A stretch of DNA of 64,000 nucleotides. Source: Delphinapterus leucas (lineage: Eukaryota > Chordata > Mammalia > Artiodactyla > Monodontidae). The position numbers were made by a program, and so were the translations under genes. The notes below the pieces were generated by a model. That model did no database searches. It had not been told where the DNA came from and saw nothing but the letters and a program-made list of their open reading frames with translations. This document shows, in pieces, positions 1 through 12,025 of this stretch (position 1 is the first letter of the stretch; the number at the start of each line of letters is the position of its first letter). The stretch is taken from the NCBI RefSeq assembly GCF_002288925.2, contig NW_022098020.1:31770162-31834161 (forward strand), written 5' to 3'.

Positions 1-323
1 TCTTCACCATTGTGGCGGCATACTTCCTCAGCTGGGCTCCCTACAACCTGATCCTGTTTCTGCAGACACTGTTGAAACTTGGCGTCATTCAGAGCTGCGA
101 GGTCAGCCAGCAGCTGGATTATGCCCTGCTCATCTGCCGCAACGTTGCCTTCTCCCACTGCTGCTTCAACCCGGTGCTCTACGTCTTTGTCGGGGTCAAG
201 TTCCGCAGACACCTCAAAAGTCTGCTCCGGCACTTCTTGCTCTGTCGGCAACAGGCACCTGGCCTTCCCCTGTCACCTCACCCCCCAGGTGCCTTCACCT
301 ATGAGGGCATCTCCTTTTATTGA
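1..323 (+). CDS. XCR1: XCR1, chemokine receptor for XCL1/XCL2 (C-terminal part only)
   Basis: The window opens inside a class A GPCR. Reading from position 3, the frame gives 106 residues and a TGA at 321-323. It begins in TM6 (FTIVAAYFLSWAPYNLILFL), continues through extracellular loop 3 and TM7 (LLICRNVAFSHCCFNPVLYVF) with the NPVLY form of the NPxxY motif, and ends in a short tail closing with EGISFY. The AFSHCCFNPVLYVFVGVKF stretch and the -SFY end match my memory of XCR1, the receptor on cross-presenting dendritic cells for XCL1 and XCL2. In human 3p21.31 XCR1 is the neighbour on the 5' side of FYCO1 and on the same strand, as here. TM1-TM5 and the start codon are outside the window. No frameshift or premature stop is seen in this part. 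Confidence 0.95.
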   Translation, partial: FTIVAAYFLSWAPYNLILFLQTLLKLGVIQSCEVSQQLDYALLICRNVAFSHCCFNPVLYVFVGVKFRRHLKSLLRHFLLCRQQAPGLPLSPHPPGAFTYEGISFY

Positions 324-2329
324 GAGGGAGTTTGGTGGAGCAGGTGGCGGTAGACAGAGGAGCCGGAGGAGGTGGAGCTGAAGGAGAAGCAGGGCAGGAA
401 GGAGCATAGAAGGCACAGCTCTGGGACACGCTACCACTGCAGCGACGGGGGTGAAAGAAGTACATTACGTCAAGGGGTCCTATATGCCCCCTCTTCTGCG
501 GAAAATTTCCCCATCTGGAAATTTTATATTGCCATCCAGAAAAACGTTTCTTAGATTTTGAGAAAATCTTTTAGCATTTATTCTTTCATTCAGACATGGA
601 TTTCTTATCCTTGCTTAGTTCAGAAGGCTCTAAAATAGGAAAGCATGCCCTGAAAGGAGCATCCCTCAAGACTTTATGAGGGTCTGAAATTCAACTGTGC
701 AGATGTAGGCTGCTGGCAAGACGGTCTCTCCCCTCCCTGACGGTAGGGCTGTCCCAGCTGATCTTAGAGGGGGTTGGCTCTGGATGGGGCTGTCTGCAGA
801 ACAGAAGTAATCACATCCTCAAATAAGCACAGTCAGAAGGAAATCTGGACTCTAAAAACCCACAGCTGGACTCGAGACGTGCTCTGTATCACAGTTCCAG
901 TTGCTAGCACGTGAACCGGCACTTGCATATTTAGTCTATACTCTTCAGAAGGAACGCGATGAGTGCCATCTTCTGCCGGCATTTATTTGGAGGATGTAAA
1001 AATGAATGAGATGCAGACGCTACCCTCCAGGTGCCAACACTCCAGCTCTGAAGCCCAGATAACCAAACACCCACCTTGATGAAGGCATCCAGAGTTGAAG
1101 ATTCCCCCAGCATCGCCTCCTCTCCAGCTGGGTATTGAGCTGACATTTCCGATTCATCATGTTCCACCTAAAATGTTCTCCCCCTCCTGGTTGATGGTCC
1201 CAGCTTCCCCCCAAAACCAAGTTATCTTTGAGCCCTGCATTTCCTTCCCCTCCACTCCCACTCCCACCGCCAAGTCCTGTTGATGTTACCTTCCCAGTGT
1301 CTCTCACATGCCGGTGGCTTCGTCCCCAAACCGCCTCACTTCCTCTGCACCTTCCTGCTGCTCATCTCTTTCCCCACCAAGCGTCCTCTGCATTGACATC
1401 AGGGTGCTTCAAAACCCTCAGTGGCTCCACGTTACATGGCAAATAAAGCCCAAACACTGTAGGCTTTATTTGCATGTAAATAAAGGCCCCTACAATCTGG
1501 TGCCAACTAACATTTCCATTCTTTCTAATTTTATTCCAACGTAAGCCCCCACCCCCCAAGCAGCCTGGGATCCAGCCACAAAAGGCCACGGGTCCTCTCC
1601 CAGATACCCTTTTCCCAGTCTCCTCTGGGCCTTTGTCATGCTGGGCCTTCTACTCCCTAACCTACAAGCCCCAGCTGAAATGCCAGCTCCTTCAGGGAGG
1701 TGTCCACAACCTGTAAATCAGAAGAGCACTCTCTGGGTTGCCACAGCATGCCGCTTGTTCTGTCTAAAATAGTATTTGGCACTCTCCAGCATGTCGTAGT
1801 TACACCCATGGGTGTCCTATCTCCCTGCCCCATCACACTGCAGACTGCCAGAGGGCAGGAACCTGGTCTTGCACCCTGCCAAGCAGTGGACCCTGGTGTT
1901 CTATCACTGTGTACTGAGTGGGAGAAAAGAATGATAGCTGTCATTATTCTTACAATTTATGCTCTTTGTAAGAGCCATGCTCATGTGACATATTCTACCT
2001 TGTTTGCCCAGGCTGCTGCTTTATAAATATTAACCTTTCTTTGCTAGTCTCCACTCTCAGAGCACGTTGCTTATCTCTCTCTGTGGCATTGGGTAAACTT
2101 GCCCTTGCTTTTTAGTTAGTGGTACACATGCCTGTCTCTTACACTGTCCCAGAGCTTCACATCCAAGGACATAGATAAAAACCACCCTCTGAGCTTCCCC
2201 ATACCCCACAGACCTGGTCTCAATCTGTGAACCTGATTCAGCTCTGGAGAGGGGCCTTTGGAAAAAGCTCCCCATGTGATTCTGACATGCACCCCAGTTA
2301 GGAACATTTGGCTGCAACTCCTTGAAAAT

Positions 2330-2410
2330 GGGAATTCCAGAGTCTTCCACAGTCCCTTGAGCAGGACTTTGCACTCAGCAGGCACTCAATACATGCTTGT
2401 TGAATAAAGT
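2330..2410 (+). repeat. L2-like 3' end fragment
   Basis: The text ending GCAGGCACTCAATACATGCTTGTTGAATAAA resembles the shared 3' end of L2-type LINEs and MIR elements. The family is assigned by eye. Confidence 0.5.
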
Positions 2411-3599
2411 AGCTACTAATACAGCCCTCACCTGGAGCCTAGAGAGCTTGTAAAGCATTTTCCCCTTCACTTCCAGCTGCAATTGATCAATGATCTATTT
2501 GCCCCTGGGCAGCCAGCCTTGAAGGAGTTTGAGCTGACTGGGGAAGAGTGAGGGTCTAGTTTTAAGAATTAGGCCTGTAGCACCTGTTGGAGAGGGCTGG
2601 GTAGTGCACCCTTGAAGGGATAAAACTCCCGTGGACTTATAGCCAGTTGGTGGGGCCATCACTCACCACAGAAGAAAGGAACAGCAAAAGGAAAGACAGT
2701 TATGGGGTCAGAGCTAAGCCTATGAGCTTCTGGTCAGGCTAATCATTCTGCACTCCTTCAAATTGATATTATTACAATTTTATTCAACTTTTGTTCAGAG
2801 GGCGGGCTGAGCCCAGGGATCGGAAGAGCTGAGGACTCCACTGACGCACCCACTTCGCCAAACCAAAGCAGGTTTTGAGCCCACTCTTCTTAGAAGGCAG
2901 GTTTGGGGAGCTTGTATCACTACAGAGCATGCATGCCCTCACTCCACCGTCTTCTCGCCCCATCCCATTCCTTTACATCCCAAGATACTTACCTAAGTAT
3001 TCTTTTCAACGCATACAGCTGTATCCCTGGGAGCACTTCATCAGTACAATCACATTTGTCTCTTTGCATTTCTAGTGATGTTTTGGCATCCCTAGTAGAC
3101 TAGCTCCCAGGGTAACCTTTTTAATCCAGAGTCTTCTCCTAATCTAGCTCCTTGGGAATCCAAGGGAAGAGGCACAGAGAAGGAGAGGTATGAATGGGAA
3201 GATGGAGGGGCATCCATCCTACCAGAAAGGGAACCTGGGCAGGACTGCTGAAGGAAGCAACCCTCAAGCTGCACCCCAGTGACCACACCCCACATTTGTT
3301 GACCACACTCTTCATGGACCACAACCTCCTGCTTTCCCCTCCCCCCACCCACTGAAACCACTGCTCAACCTCAACTGGACCATTGTGGGCCTATCCCTCC
3401 TACTCCAGTCAAAAAATGGTGCCCTGGACCGAGTGCTGCAGACCTCCTACCACTCCTGGAGCATAAAAAATCCACAGCAGCTCTGAGGGAAGATCCTCTT
3501 CACAGCATTTCCACCTCCACACTCTCAGACAAAATCAGCAAGAGAGAAACCTTGCTGATCTCTAAATAGGAACATGCCTGCAAGCCTGGGGCAGCCCCA

Positions 3600-3730
3600 G
3601 ACCTCAGATGACCGAAGCCAGAGTGGAAGTTCCTTGAGGGCACAAACCCCATGTTGCATGTCTAGAACCTCCCTCAGTGCCCAGCAATGTTTGTGGTTGG
3701 TTGAGTAAGTGGATAGGAGACCATCTTTTT
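3600..3730 (+). repeat. L2-like 3' end fragment
   Basis: TTCCTTGAGGGCACAAACC followed by a degraded 'CCCAGCAATG ... GGTTGAGTAAG' block resembles the L2 3' end. It is old and diverged, with no visible TSD. Confidence 0.5.
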
Positions 3731-4666
3731 GACTCTTTTCTACTTCTGTTTCTTCTTCTCACACTTGCTTATGTCTTCCGGTCAACACCAGGCACCACCC
3801 CAATGGGCTTCCCATGAACTCTTCTCCTGGGCCCACCAGCCCGGACAGTGCCTGGTTTGTTGAACTCGCGGCTTTCATTTATGAAACCTGCCTGTGACGG
3901 GACAAATAAGAATTATTCTTAAAATCATCTCATAAAAACAGAAAGCATCACTGTATCATATATGCAAATAAAAGATTAGCATGTACTGACTTACTCAGAC
4001 TGGTTATGTTCCCCTCATTTCTACCCAAGATCATTATTTAGGATTCTCAAAAGTTCTCTGCTTATGAAGGATCTGGGTTAAGATCTTGGGTGAAAGGAGT
4101 GATACAGAAGGAGGACTGGAGATAAAGTGTCAAACAAGCCCTGTGTGGGTCAGGATGGTAGGAAATTGGCTCCATTCAGGCCTTAGGTGAAACTGTCCAG
4201 GAGGCCAAGTCTGTCTTGAGAGCTCCTAGCCTCAGCTTTCTGTCCCTATCTCTCCCGTGGTCTGGCACCTATGTTTTCTGCCTTCAAGTCCAAGGTTTTT
4301 TCTGTCTCATGACCCATGGTGCCTGAACAAGTACCTTCCAAAGATCAACCCTCCAGCCAGAAGGAATGATACCACTTCCTGCTGGGAATTTCAGGCATCC
4401 TGAAAACTTGGTAGGATATATTTGGCAGGTTTGCAGGGGATTTTGGTAAGGGAAAGAAAGTTATCCTAAATCCTCACCAAGTTATTCCGAGTACAGAGCT
4501 CCCCTCTCCACCTTGGGGTCAGCCCAGATTTTAGGTGTAGGGTTGTTGCAATCCCCCCACATCCCACACCCCTATCCCCTCCACAAAAGAGTGTGGCTAG
4601 AAGGACCAAAGGATGACAAGGGTGGCCTGGCTCCTTGACTTTATCAGTTCAGAAAATCAGCCTTGG

Positions 4667-4893
4667 GAACTTCCCTGGTGGCACACTGGTTAAGATTCCA
4701 CGCTCCCAGAGCAGGGGGACCGGCTTCGATCCCTGGCCAGGGAAGTGGATCCCACATGCATGCCGCAACTAAGAGTTTACATGCCGCAACTAAGGAGCCC
4801 TTGAGCCGCAACTAAGGAGCCCACCTGCCACAACTAGGATCTGGCACAACCAGATAAATAAATTAATTTTAAAAAAACTTACTAAAGGAAAAA
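4667..4893 (+). mobile_element. CHR-type tRNA-derived SINE
   Basis: It starts at the aacttccctggtggcacac head and ends in an A-rich tail. It is flanked by a direct repeat with one mismatch (agaaaatcagccttg at 4651, agaaaatcagctttg at 4894). The middle has the internal 'gccgcaactaaggagccc' repetition typical of longer CHR elements. Confidence 0.85.
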
Positions 4894-5729
4894 AGAAAAT
4901 CAGCTTTGAGCATCACCCACAGTTAGAGAGAAGACATGGGCAACAGATGGCACGTGGAATTGGATGGTTGCAGGGATTAGAAACGAGGGTGGGGGTGGGG
5001 GAGGGATATGTAGACCTCCAGCAGGTCCCTGGCCACTTTTGTAGAGGGCCTGTTCCGGGCCCTGTGCAAAGGCTATGGGAGGGCCACGTTGAGGGGACTG
5101 AGACCACAAAGCTCCACTCTCAAGTTGGCCAGCCTCTGGTCATTCCTGTGTGGGGAAAGATTTCCAGGTACTGTTCCTCTCCTCTCTTGTGACCATTCAT
5201 TACTAATGAGTGCATTTTGTTCTATTGAGTGCAGCCTCAGAGTGCTTCACAACGTATAAATGGAAAATGTAACATAAATAGAAATTGGGCAGAGAGTAGG
5301 GAGAAGTTAGGAGTGATGATAGTTCATTCATTAACACATAGTTTTTGAGCAGTGATTTTAAGCAGGTCCCTGTGTTAAGTAGCAAGGGGGATGAAAAGAT
5401 AGACCATTAGGCCCAGCAATATATAATGCTTTTTATTTAGCCCGATATATTAAAACAATATTATTTCAACATGGAATCAATATAAAAATGTTAATGAGCT
5501 ATTTTACATTCTTTTGGAACTCAGGTGTATTTTGCACTTACAGCACATGTACAATTCAACTCAAACTAGTCACATTTCAAGTTCTCAAAAGCCGCACGTG
5601 GACAGCACTGCTTTCAGGATCCCAGACATACGATTTGTGGACACACGTGCTCCCAGGGATTGCAAGGGTTAATTTAAAGCCGGCTGCCGCCATGGAACCA
5701 GTGGGCGTTGTGAGCATCAGCTCTGCGGA

Positions 5730-5748
5730 GCATGCCGGGAGTTGTAGT
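5730..5748 (-). promoter_or_regulatory. ZNF143/STAF-type motif 1
   Basis: gcatgccgggagttgtagt is the reverse complement of the ACTACAAnTCCCnGCATGC consensus bound by ZNF143 in many mammalian housekeeping promoters. It is a near-perfect 19-base match. Confidence 0.8.
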
Positions 5749-5768
5749 CCGCACTCTGTCCGTGGGGT

Positions 5769-5785
5769 CCGATGGGAGTTGTAGA
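5769..5785 (-). promoter_or_regulatory. ZNF143/STAF-type motif 2 (partial)
   Basis: ccgatgggagttgtaga keeps the GGGAGTTGTAG core in the same orientation and lies midway between the two stronger sites. The GCATGC half is degraded. Confidence 0.55.
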
Positions 5786-5800
5786 CAGAGGCCCTGTGGA

Positions 5801-5819
5801 GCATGCTGGAAGTTGTAGT
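5801..5819 (-). promoter_or_regulatory. ZNF143/STAF-type motif 3
   Basis: gcatgctggaagttgtagt matches the ZNF143 consensus, with one change in the GGGA block. It has the same orientation as motif 1 and begins 71 bases downstream of it. Confidence 0.8.
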
Positions 5820-5824
5820 CTGCG

Positions 5825-5934
5825 CCAGTCTGCGGAGGGGGTCTGCGTATCATGGCCGCCTACGCCGCGCTCTCGTACTCTTCCGCTTGGCAGCAGAAAG
5901 TTTCGGTTCTGTCCCGCCGTGGACCCACGGGCGC
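5825..5934 (+). other. FYCO1: FYCO1 exon 1 (5' UTR), start approximate
   Basis: The exon's 3' edge is a strong donor, GGGCGC|gtaagt, with the last exon base at 5934. It would join the acceptor before 15371. The 5' edge is inferred from the promoter motifs. The exon carries an ATG at 5852 in optimal Kozak context (tatcATGG) that opens a short upstream ORF. Confidence 0.6.
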
Positions 5935-7299
5935 GTAAGTGCTGCGGGTGGCCGTCCGGACTCATGGGGCACCTCTAGTTGCTGTCGTCTCCGGAGCGGA
6001 GAACTTCCCTCCAGGCGCGGCTTGTCACCTGTTGCCCTTACCGCCTCCGCCCTTATGCCGGGTGTCCCACAGACTCCGCCGGAGCCCTTGCCCAATGCCC
6101 TTGCCCTTGCCCAGCGGGCCTAGGAAGCACCTAGGGCCGGTGAATCTGACCCTGGAACCCAGGCTGTCTCTGGTAATCAGTTAGAAAGACAGACAGCCCT
6201 CCTCCCCCCTCCGCCCAAACACCAGTTCCAAAACACCCGACGGCCAAGGATCCCACATGTGTGGTCTCAGAACAAGTCTTGGAGTCTTTAAGCACAGGAG
6301 GGACAGGTCTCCGAGTTTCTGCTTGCATTGTCCAAGAAGCCGATAACCTGAAGAGGCGTATTTCCTGGCTCAGCTGGGCCGGGACAGCCCAGACCTTAAC
6401 TTTGCAAAACTCCAAGACTTAACTTTGCCCGGGTCTCTCCCCTCTCGTAAGGGGACGGTTTGTTCATCCTGGGCCATCCGCAGGCCATGGCCCATTCTCT
6501 TTACCCACTGTCTCTTGTGATCTGGTGCAGGGTTTCGAGATAGCCCCCAGGTGATTGTTCCTGAAACACCTGTGGATTTTTGGATTGTGGTGTGGCTGCA
6601 CCGGACTTCGGCTAGGGTCCGTGATATGAAGAACCTAGGCCGGAGAGTGTAAGGGGAGGGCTGAATTTTACTTTTCCTCAGAAAAGCATGTGTGGTTGAC
6701 ACCTTAACCTCGTGGCTCCCAGATAGTGCACTTGTGTCATCTGATGCCTCTTGTCACTCTTCACAGTTCCATCCGCTGCCCCCCTCCAGAGCAAAATAGA
6801 GCACTCTTTGAAACTACCGGTGTTGGCCACAGCCTCTCTGCTCCTCTGCCTGTCTTACCACAGCAGTTTCCTTTCCCAACAGAGAAGTGGGTCAGGGGCT
6901 CTTTGAGGGCAGAGGATCAGGCGTTAATCTGCTCACTGCTCTCCTGCCACTTCCAGCATTGTGCTCTGTAGCAAGCTTAACTCCCCTGCCATCTGCCTAA
7001 TGCGGGCTGCTGGGTATTGTAGCTGGGGAAGAGCTGTCACGCTGAGGTTTTGCTTTCAGTGGTTCCCACCCCTCTGAAGTGGGCCCATGTTGAGTAGGTT
7101 CCACTTGACCCTCCCTCCCTTGAGAGCTACTGTTCAGAAATTATTGAATGCCCTGTACCAGTTATGAGCCATTATTATTAATCACCCTGGAAATCAGAGT
7201 TAATTGTCTCAGTGATGGGACGGGGCCTTCTTTGATTAAAAGAACGTGAAAAGGCTTTAGGAAAAAGATTTTCTGTTTCTGTTAAAAGTGTTCTTTGCG

Positions 7300-7480
7300 T
7301 AATGCTTCATTTAGTTTTTAATTTGGGAAAACAAACATACAGAATCATTGAAAGAATTGTATAGAGAACGTATACCCACCTGTTAGATTCTACAGTTAAT
7401 ATTTTACTCCAGTGATTTTTGTGTTGCTTTAGAGTCGATCCTCTAGCTACTCTTTGGATGGTCTTTGCTCCTTGTGACTG
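7300..7480. repeat. Old L1-like 3' UTR fragment
   Basis: The text around 'gtatagagaacgtatacccacctgttagattctacag' resembles ancient mammalian L1 3' UTR sequence that also recurs at 34960-35690 and 46380-46720. The subfamily is not assigned. Confidence 0.45.
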
Positions 7481-8878
7481 ATTTTGGGACACCAGCATGG
7501 GTTCAGGAGCCATGCTTTTAACCTGGTCCTTCTGGGATGGAATGGCCCCCACAGATGTTTGTGACAAGAGGAACCACCCAAAACAGCACAAGATCAGAGC
7601 AGTTGGTAACTTTGTCCCATGTTGGTCACTGAGACTGTGGGTTGCTGCCTCTAGAACATACAATAGGCACTCAAGAATGGCAGTCCCCGTCTTCCCTTTA
7701 GGGGAGCGGCTTGGCTAATGGGTAACCTGCATTTTCTGGTGATTCCAAGGACAGCTTTGGTGACTCAAAACCAAAGTGTCTTTAAACCTGAGGCAGAGGA
7801 AGCATATTGTCTAGCTGTGGTGTCATGGTGAAAATCACTGATAGGAACTCAAAGTCTGGAGCCACATTCACTAGCCAGCCCAGGCAGCAGAGCAGGTAAG
7901 ATTCGTTAACCAGAGGCCACCTGTGAGCAGAGATGATTCGAGTTTGGCCTTGTGAACATCTGTTCACCTAGTGGATGGATGTCATTGTGTTGCTCAAAAG
8001 ATAAACAATATTTCCTATTTGTGATCTCAATGCCAGATTTCTTTTTAAGCTTTTGATTGGTTTAATAGCCTCTGTTTGAACACCTAAATCAATCAATAGG
8101 GTGGGTTTTGAACTGTTTCCATGGGTCTCTGTTTATCATGCTGTTTTTAGATGTGTTACTGTACTGTCTCCATAAGAGCTTCGGCCTCAGAGTGCATGGG
8201 CTCCCTGGCTTTTACAAGATGAGGATGACAGAACTGTGCTGATTTGGGCAGGAGGTGTTTCTCCCTCTTCCTCACTTTGGAGCCAGTCAGCCTGGTGGTT
8301 TTAGTGGCCGCCAGTGGTCCTTGCTGTTCTCTGTGGCATTTGAAAGAAACCAGGTGCCTGTTTCTAGTTGGGTCAGATCCTCTTTGCAGGGATGAGGATG
8401 TGCGTGTCGGTGTGTTTCGGAGGACAGACTTAAGGAGAGTCTGTGGTCTGGCTATAGTCCTGTGGCAGTGTGGCTGGTTTCAGAGCCCAAGGGCAGGTCC
8501 GACTAACCATCTCAGGAGCCTGGGGTACTACACCCTTGGCCTGGGGCAGAAAACCGAGTTAGGGGAGCCCTTGGAATCCAGAAGAAAATCCTGAAGGGAA
8601 AAAGCATTCCAAGCAAGCCATTAGTCTGCAGAGGGCTAGGCCAAGAGGAAGATCCCTGTAAGAGGTCCAGGGTGGGCTGGCAACTGAACCAGAGGTGGTG
8701 GCTTAATGTGCAGCTGGAAGGAACTGTAGCCCCTGGTGCTTTTTCCAGGGCATCTACAGCCTGGGTCAGGAGCGGGGCCTAGAAGCCTCAGCCAAAGTTA
8801 ACCACCGAGAATGCCTGTTCTTCTCCTTGCACACCTCCTCCGTGGAGGAAGGTAAAGGGTAACCTCTCTACACTGTAT

Positions 8879-8884
<6 letters not shown>

Positions 8885-8917
<33 letters not shown>
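8885..8917. repeat. (AC)n microsatellite
   Basis: An uninterrupted AC dinucleotide run of about 33 bases in FYCO1 intron 1. Confidence 0.95.
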
Positions 8918-8920
<3 letters not shown>

Positions 8921-11084
8921 GGAAGAGGTCAATACTTTGAACTACATGTACCATGGGTCTCACCCAATCATGGCATAATCTTTATCGCATTATTTGTTAC
9001 GTGATAGGGAATGGAAATTTCACAAGATGAATCTGATTCTGCATTCTGAATAGGGTCCAGCTTGGCAGGACTCAGCTGTGATTGAGAGAAGAGAAGACAC
9101 TTTCCTTGCCCATTGCTTCCTGGATGTTTTCTCTGGGCTTGCCAGTGAGAAGACCTCTGCCCTGCACCCCCAAATGTGGATATATGGCTCCTTCCTGAGC
9201 AACTGCCCACCTTCGTAAAAAAGATAGCTTTCTCCAAGCCCAGAAGCAACACCGCACAACCACAAGTCCCTCTTGACCCTGCTCTCCTGGGTCAGCAGAC
9301 TGGAATCGGGGCCAGTTTTGTGTATGTTCCAGGGGGAGTGACCAAGAGACCTGGGATTGTTGGTGGGAGGGAGGGGGCCAAGAGAAGTTTCAAGAAGTGA
9401 TGGCAAAGTCTCAAGTCTTCATTCCCTTTAAGAAAGAGAAGATTATAAGCAAGGAGTGGTTTGGGCGAGATGACCCAGGCCTGCAGTTGGTCAGCCCTTT
9501 AATTATAGGTCTTTAATTATAATTGTGTCGCCTAATGAGCCTTTGTTCACATGTGCTGAAATCTTGGCCTCTGAGCTGGCCTCTCATAAACTCTCGAGCA
9601 CTCTCCTGGGCACCATCTAGAAGCTCTGGTGAGGGCAGTCTGCCTGACCACCGACCGTTTCAGCACGGAGCCCCAGGACCTCCAGGCCTTCAAAGCTGCA
9701 GGTACCAGCCAAGTGCCCCCTTTCCATAGGTGGTAACGAGGTAGATGCTGTTGGGTGTGCAGAACCAGGCCAAGGCAATGGACTCTTCGGAAAGGCTTTC
9801 TGCTTTTGACTGGTCTGAACTGTCCTTGTTAACATTCTTTCCCAGTCAGGGTGGAATTGACAACTTGTATGCCCCAGCTTGTTCAGGAGTCGGGGAGGAG
9901 CCGACTGTATGGTGCCCTCTCTGGGTCATGTCTCAGCTATTGTGTTGGGAGCAAGTATGGCAAATTTGGCAGGCAGGGCAGGGTTGTCTTCTATGCCCCA
10001 GACCTCCTCCTCCCCTTCTGATCCTTCTTTCCTTATGTGGCTACTCAGATGCTGTTGTCAACTGAAAAAAAAACACAACATGAGAGCCGTGGGTTAAGTT
10101 TTGTAAAGGGGGGGAAGGTCAGTATCATAGATGATTTTAGTGAAGGGGGTACGTGCAGTCAATCACACATTTTGGCAAGGCTTGCTGCTAGTCACAAGGA
10201 GCAAATGTCACTGTTAATGATTTGAGTGCTTTTCTGTATATGAGAAGATGGAAGAATTTAGGCTCGTAAAATCTTCTCCTGAAAATATCGAACTATCGGA
10301 AGGCTTGTTCTGCCAGTTTTTCCCAGAGCACAGAGTGCCTCATTCCTGATCTCCACCCTGAACTCCTTTCAGGATGTCTTGAAGGTCAGTGACTGCAGTG
10401 GCTTAATCCTTGTAGAGGCAGATGGCAAGTGCCAATTTCAGCTGGCACTGTGTTTCTCCTGCCAGAGCCAGTTTGGGGACAACATCATGAGTATTAGTCA
10501 TTTGTACCATAGTGTAAAGAAGTTTACAGCAAAGAGAGGGAATGAACCAGAACTTTGTATCTTAATTTGGGACTGAACTGCCGTCTCTGTTGTTTAAGGC
10601 ACATCTAGGCAGGTATGGGAGGAATTTGGAGGTCAGGGAAGATCCTTTACCTCTAAAATAATACATAGGCTGTGATGAGGAACCCAGGTAACAGTACCAG
10701 GTAATAAATAAGAATTTTTAAAAACGCGTTTAGTCCCTTTTCCTCTTTACCAGAAGATTGGATGTTTTCAGACATTCTGGATAAGGTTAAACATAATTTT
10801 GAGTTGTTGGCAAGAGAATCCAGTGTTCCCCCAAATTTTATAAAATGAATTTCTCCGGTATTTGAAAGAGCTTGCTAGAGACAGTGATGGAGGTGTTCAC
10901 AATGTCATGCAACAAGGACCCTGGGTTGATGGAGGTGATTTGCACTTTGGGGGCCTTGCAAGGCGCTGGAGTCCTGGAGCCCATGGCGGTATGGATAGAA
11001 GCAATCTCTGAGTGTCTCCTGAGTTAGGAGAGCAGTTTGCCAATGGGTTGTAGAGGTCAGGATCGCACTGGTCCATGCCAGAAG

Positions 11085-12025
11085 TCTGTGATTCCCGTAA
11101 TATAATAGGAAATATATATTTGGTCTTTTACCCTGGTTCCTGGCACAGAGCTTCCAAAACTCTTGGAATTTCCTGAGTAATAGGAGTGTCTTTTGTTATT
11201 CATAGCAAAACCCTTTCAACCATAAGCATAACCATATGCTAATAAGATGACTCTTCATGGGCCCCTGGATAGATAGCTTCTGCCTGAGGGCTGGTTGCCA
11301 GAGGACTTTCAGCCCCACCCTTAGGCCCCTCTGGGGAGTGGAGAGGGGCTGAAGGTGGAGTAAAGGGCCAGTGGCCAGTAATTTAATCAGTCATGCCTGT
11401 GTAATGAAACCTGCATAAAAACCTCAAATGTCAGGATTCTGAGAAACACTGTGCTGATGAACACATTGAAGTGCTGGAGGGCGCAGAGCCCTGAGGGTAT
11501 AGAAGCTCCCACCCCCCCCCTTATCTCGCATCTCTTCCATTTCACTGTTGCTGAATTGTGTCCTTTAAAATAAACCGGTTATAGTAAAATGTTTCCCCAA
11601 GTTTTGTGAGCCGTTCTAGCAAATTATAGAACCTGAGATGGGGATTTTGGGAACCCCAGTTTATAGCTGGTTGGTCAGAAGTACAGGTAGTGACAGGTAC
11701 TGGGACCTGTGACTGGTGTCTGAAGCCAGGGCAGTCTTGTGGACTGAGCCTTTAACCTATGGGGTCTGCACTGGCTTCAGGTAGTTAGAGTTAGAATTGA
11801 ATTGAGGGACTTCCCTGGTGGTCCAATGGTTAAGGCTCTGCGCTCTCACTGCCGAGGGCACGGGTTCAATCCCTGGTCGGGGAACTAAGATCCCGCAAGC
11901 CCTGCGGCATGGCCAAAAAGAAAAAGAATTGAATTGAATTGCAGGACACCCATTAGTGTCAACTGGATATCGGTGTGGGGGAAAAGGCCACACATTTGGT
12001 GTCAGAAGTGTTGTGAGTAAAAAAT
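11085..12025 (+). repeat. LTR-like retroelement remnant, split by a SINE
   Basis: A continuous, moderately diverged repeat runs from the 'ggaaatatatatttggtctttta' block through 'cctgcataaaaacc' and an AATAAA near 11569, to 'gtgagtaaaaaatatctc'. A SINE interrupts it at 11805-11924. The layout (TATA-like block, AATAAA, then a GT-rich stretch) resembles a retroviral LTR or internal junction of an old endogenous element. The family is not recognised with certainty and no coding region is visible. Confidence 0.45.
11805..11924 (+). mobile_element. Short CHR-type SINE
   Basis: The head agggacttccctggtggtcc is followed by a tRNA-like B box (gggttcaatccc) and an A-rich tail. The perfect 12-bp direct repeat agaattgaattg lies at 11793-11804 and 11925-11936. 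Confidence 0.85.

Larger units (their letters stand above)
324..5690. other. XCR1-FYCO1 intergenic region including XCR1 3' UTR
   Basis: No protein gene is supported here. The first part must contain the XCR1 3' UTR. AATAAA hexamers at 1442-1447 and near 1479 are possible polyadenylation signals, but neither can be assigned with certainty. Old L2-like remnants lie at about 1620-1900, 2330-2410 and 3600-3730, recognisable by phrases such as TTCCTTGAGGGCA and GCAGGCACTCAATA. A CHR SINE sits at 4667-4893. The many short ORFs are unconserved in appearance and overlap one another on both strands. Confidence 0.7.
5690..6130 (+). promoter_or_regulatory. FYCO1: FYCO1 CpG-rich, TATA-less promoter region
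   Basis: This is a local rise in GC and CpG content against the surrounding AT-richer DNA. It covers three ZNF143-type motifs and the first splice donor of FYCO1 (GGGCGC|gtaagt at 5934/5935). No TATA box is visible. A transcription start shortly after the last motif, about 5825-5850, is inferred and not directly visible. Confidence 0.75.

Noticed and set aside
4667..4893. tRNA gene suggested by A/B-box-like motifs in the SINE heads
   Set aside because: The motifs are the ancestral tRNA promoter of the SINE family. No intact tRNA cloverleaf is present in any copy I examined.
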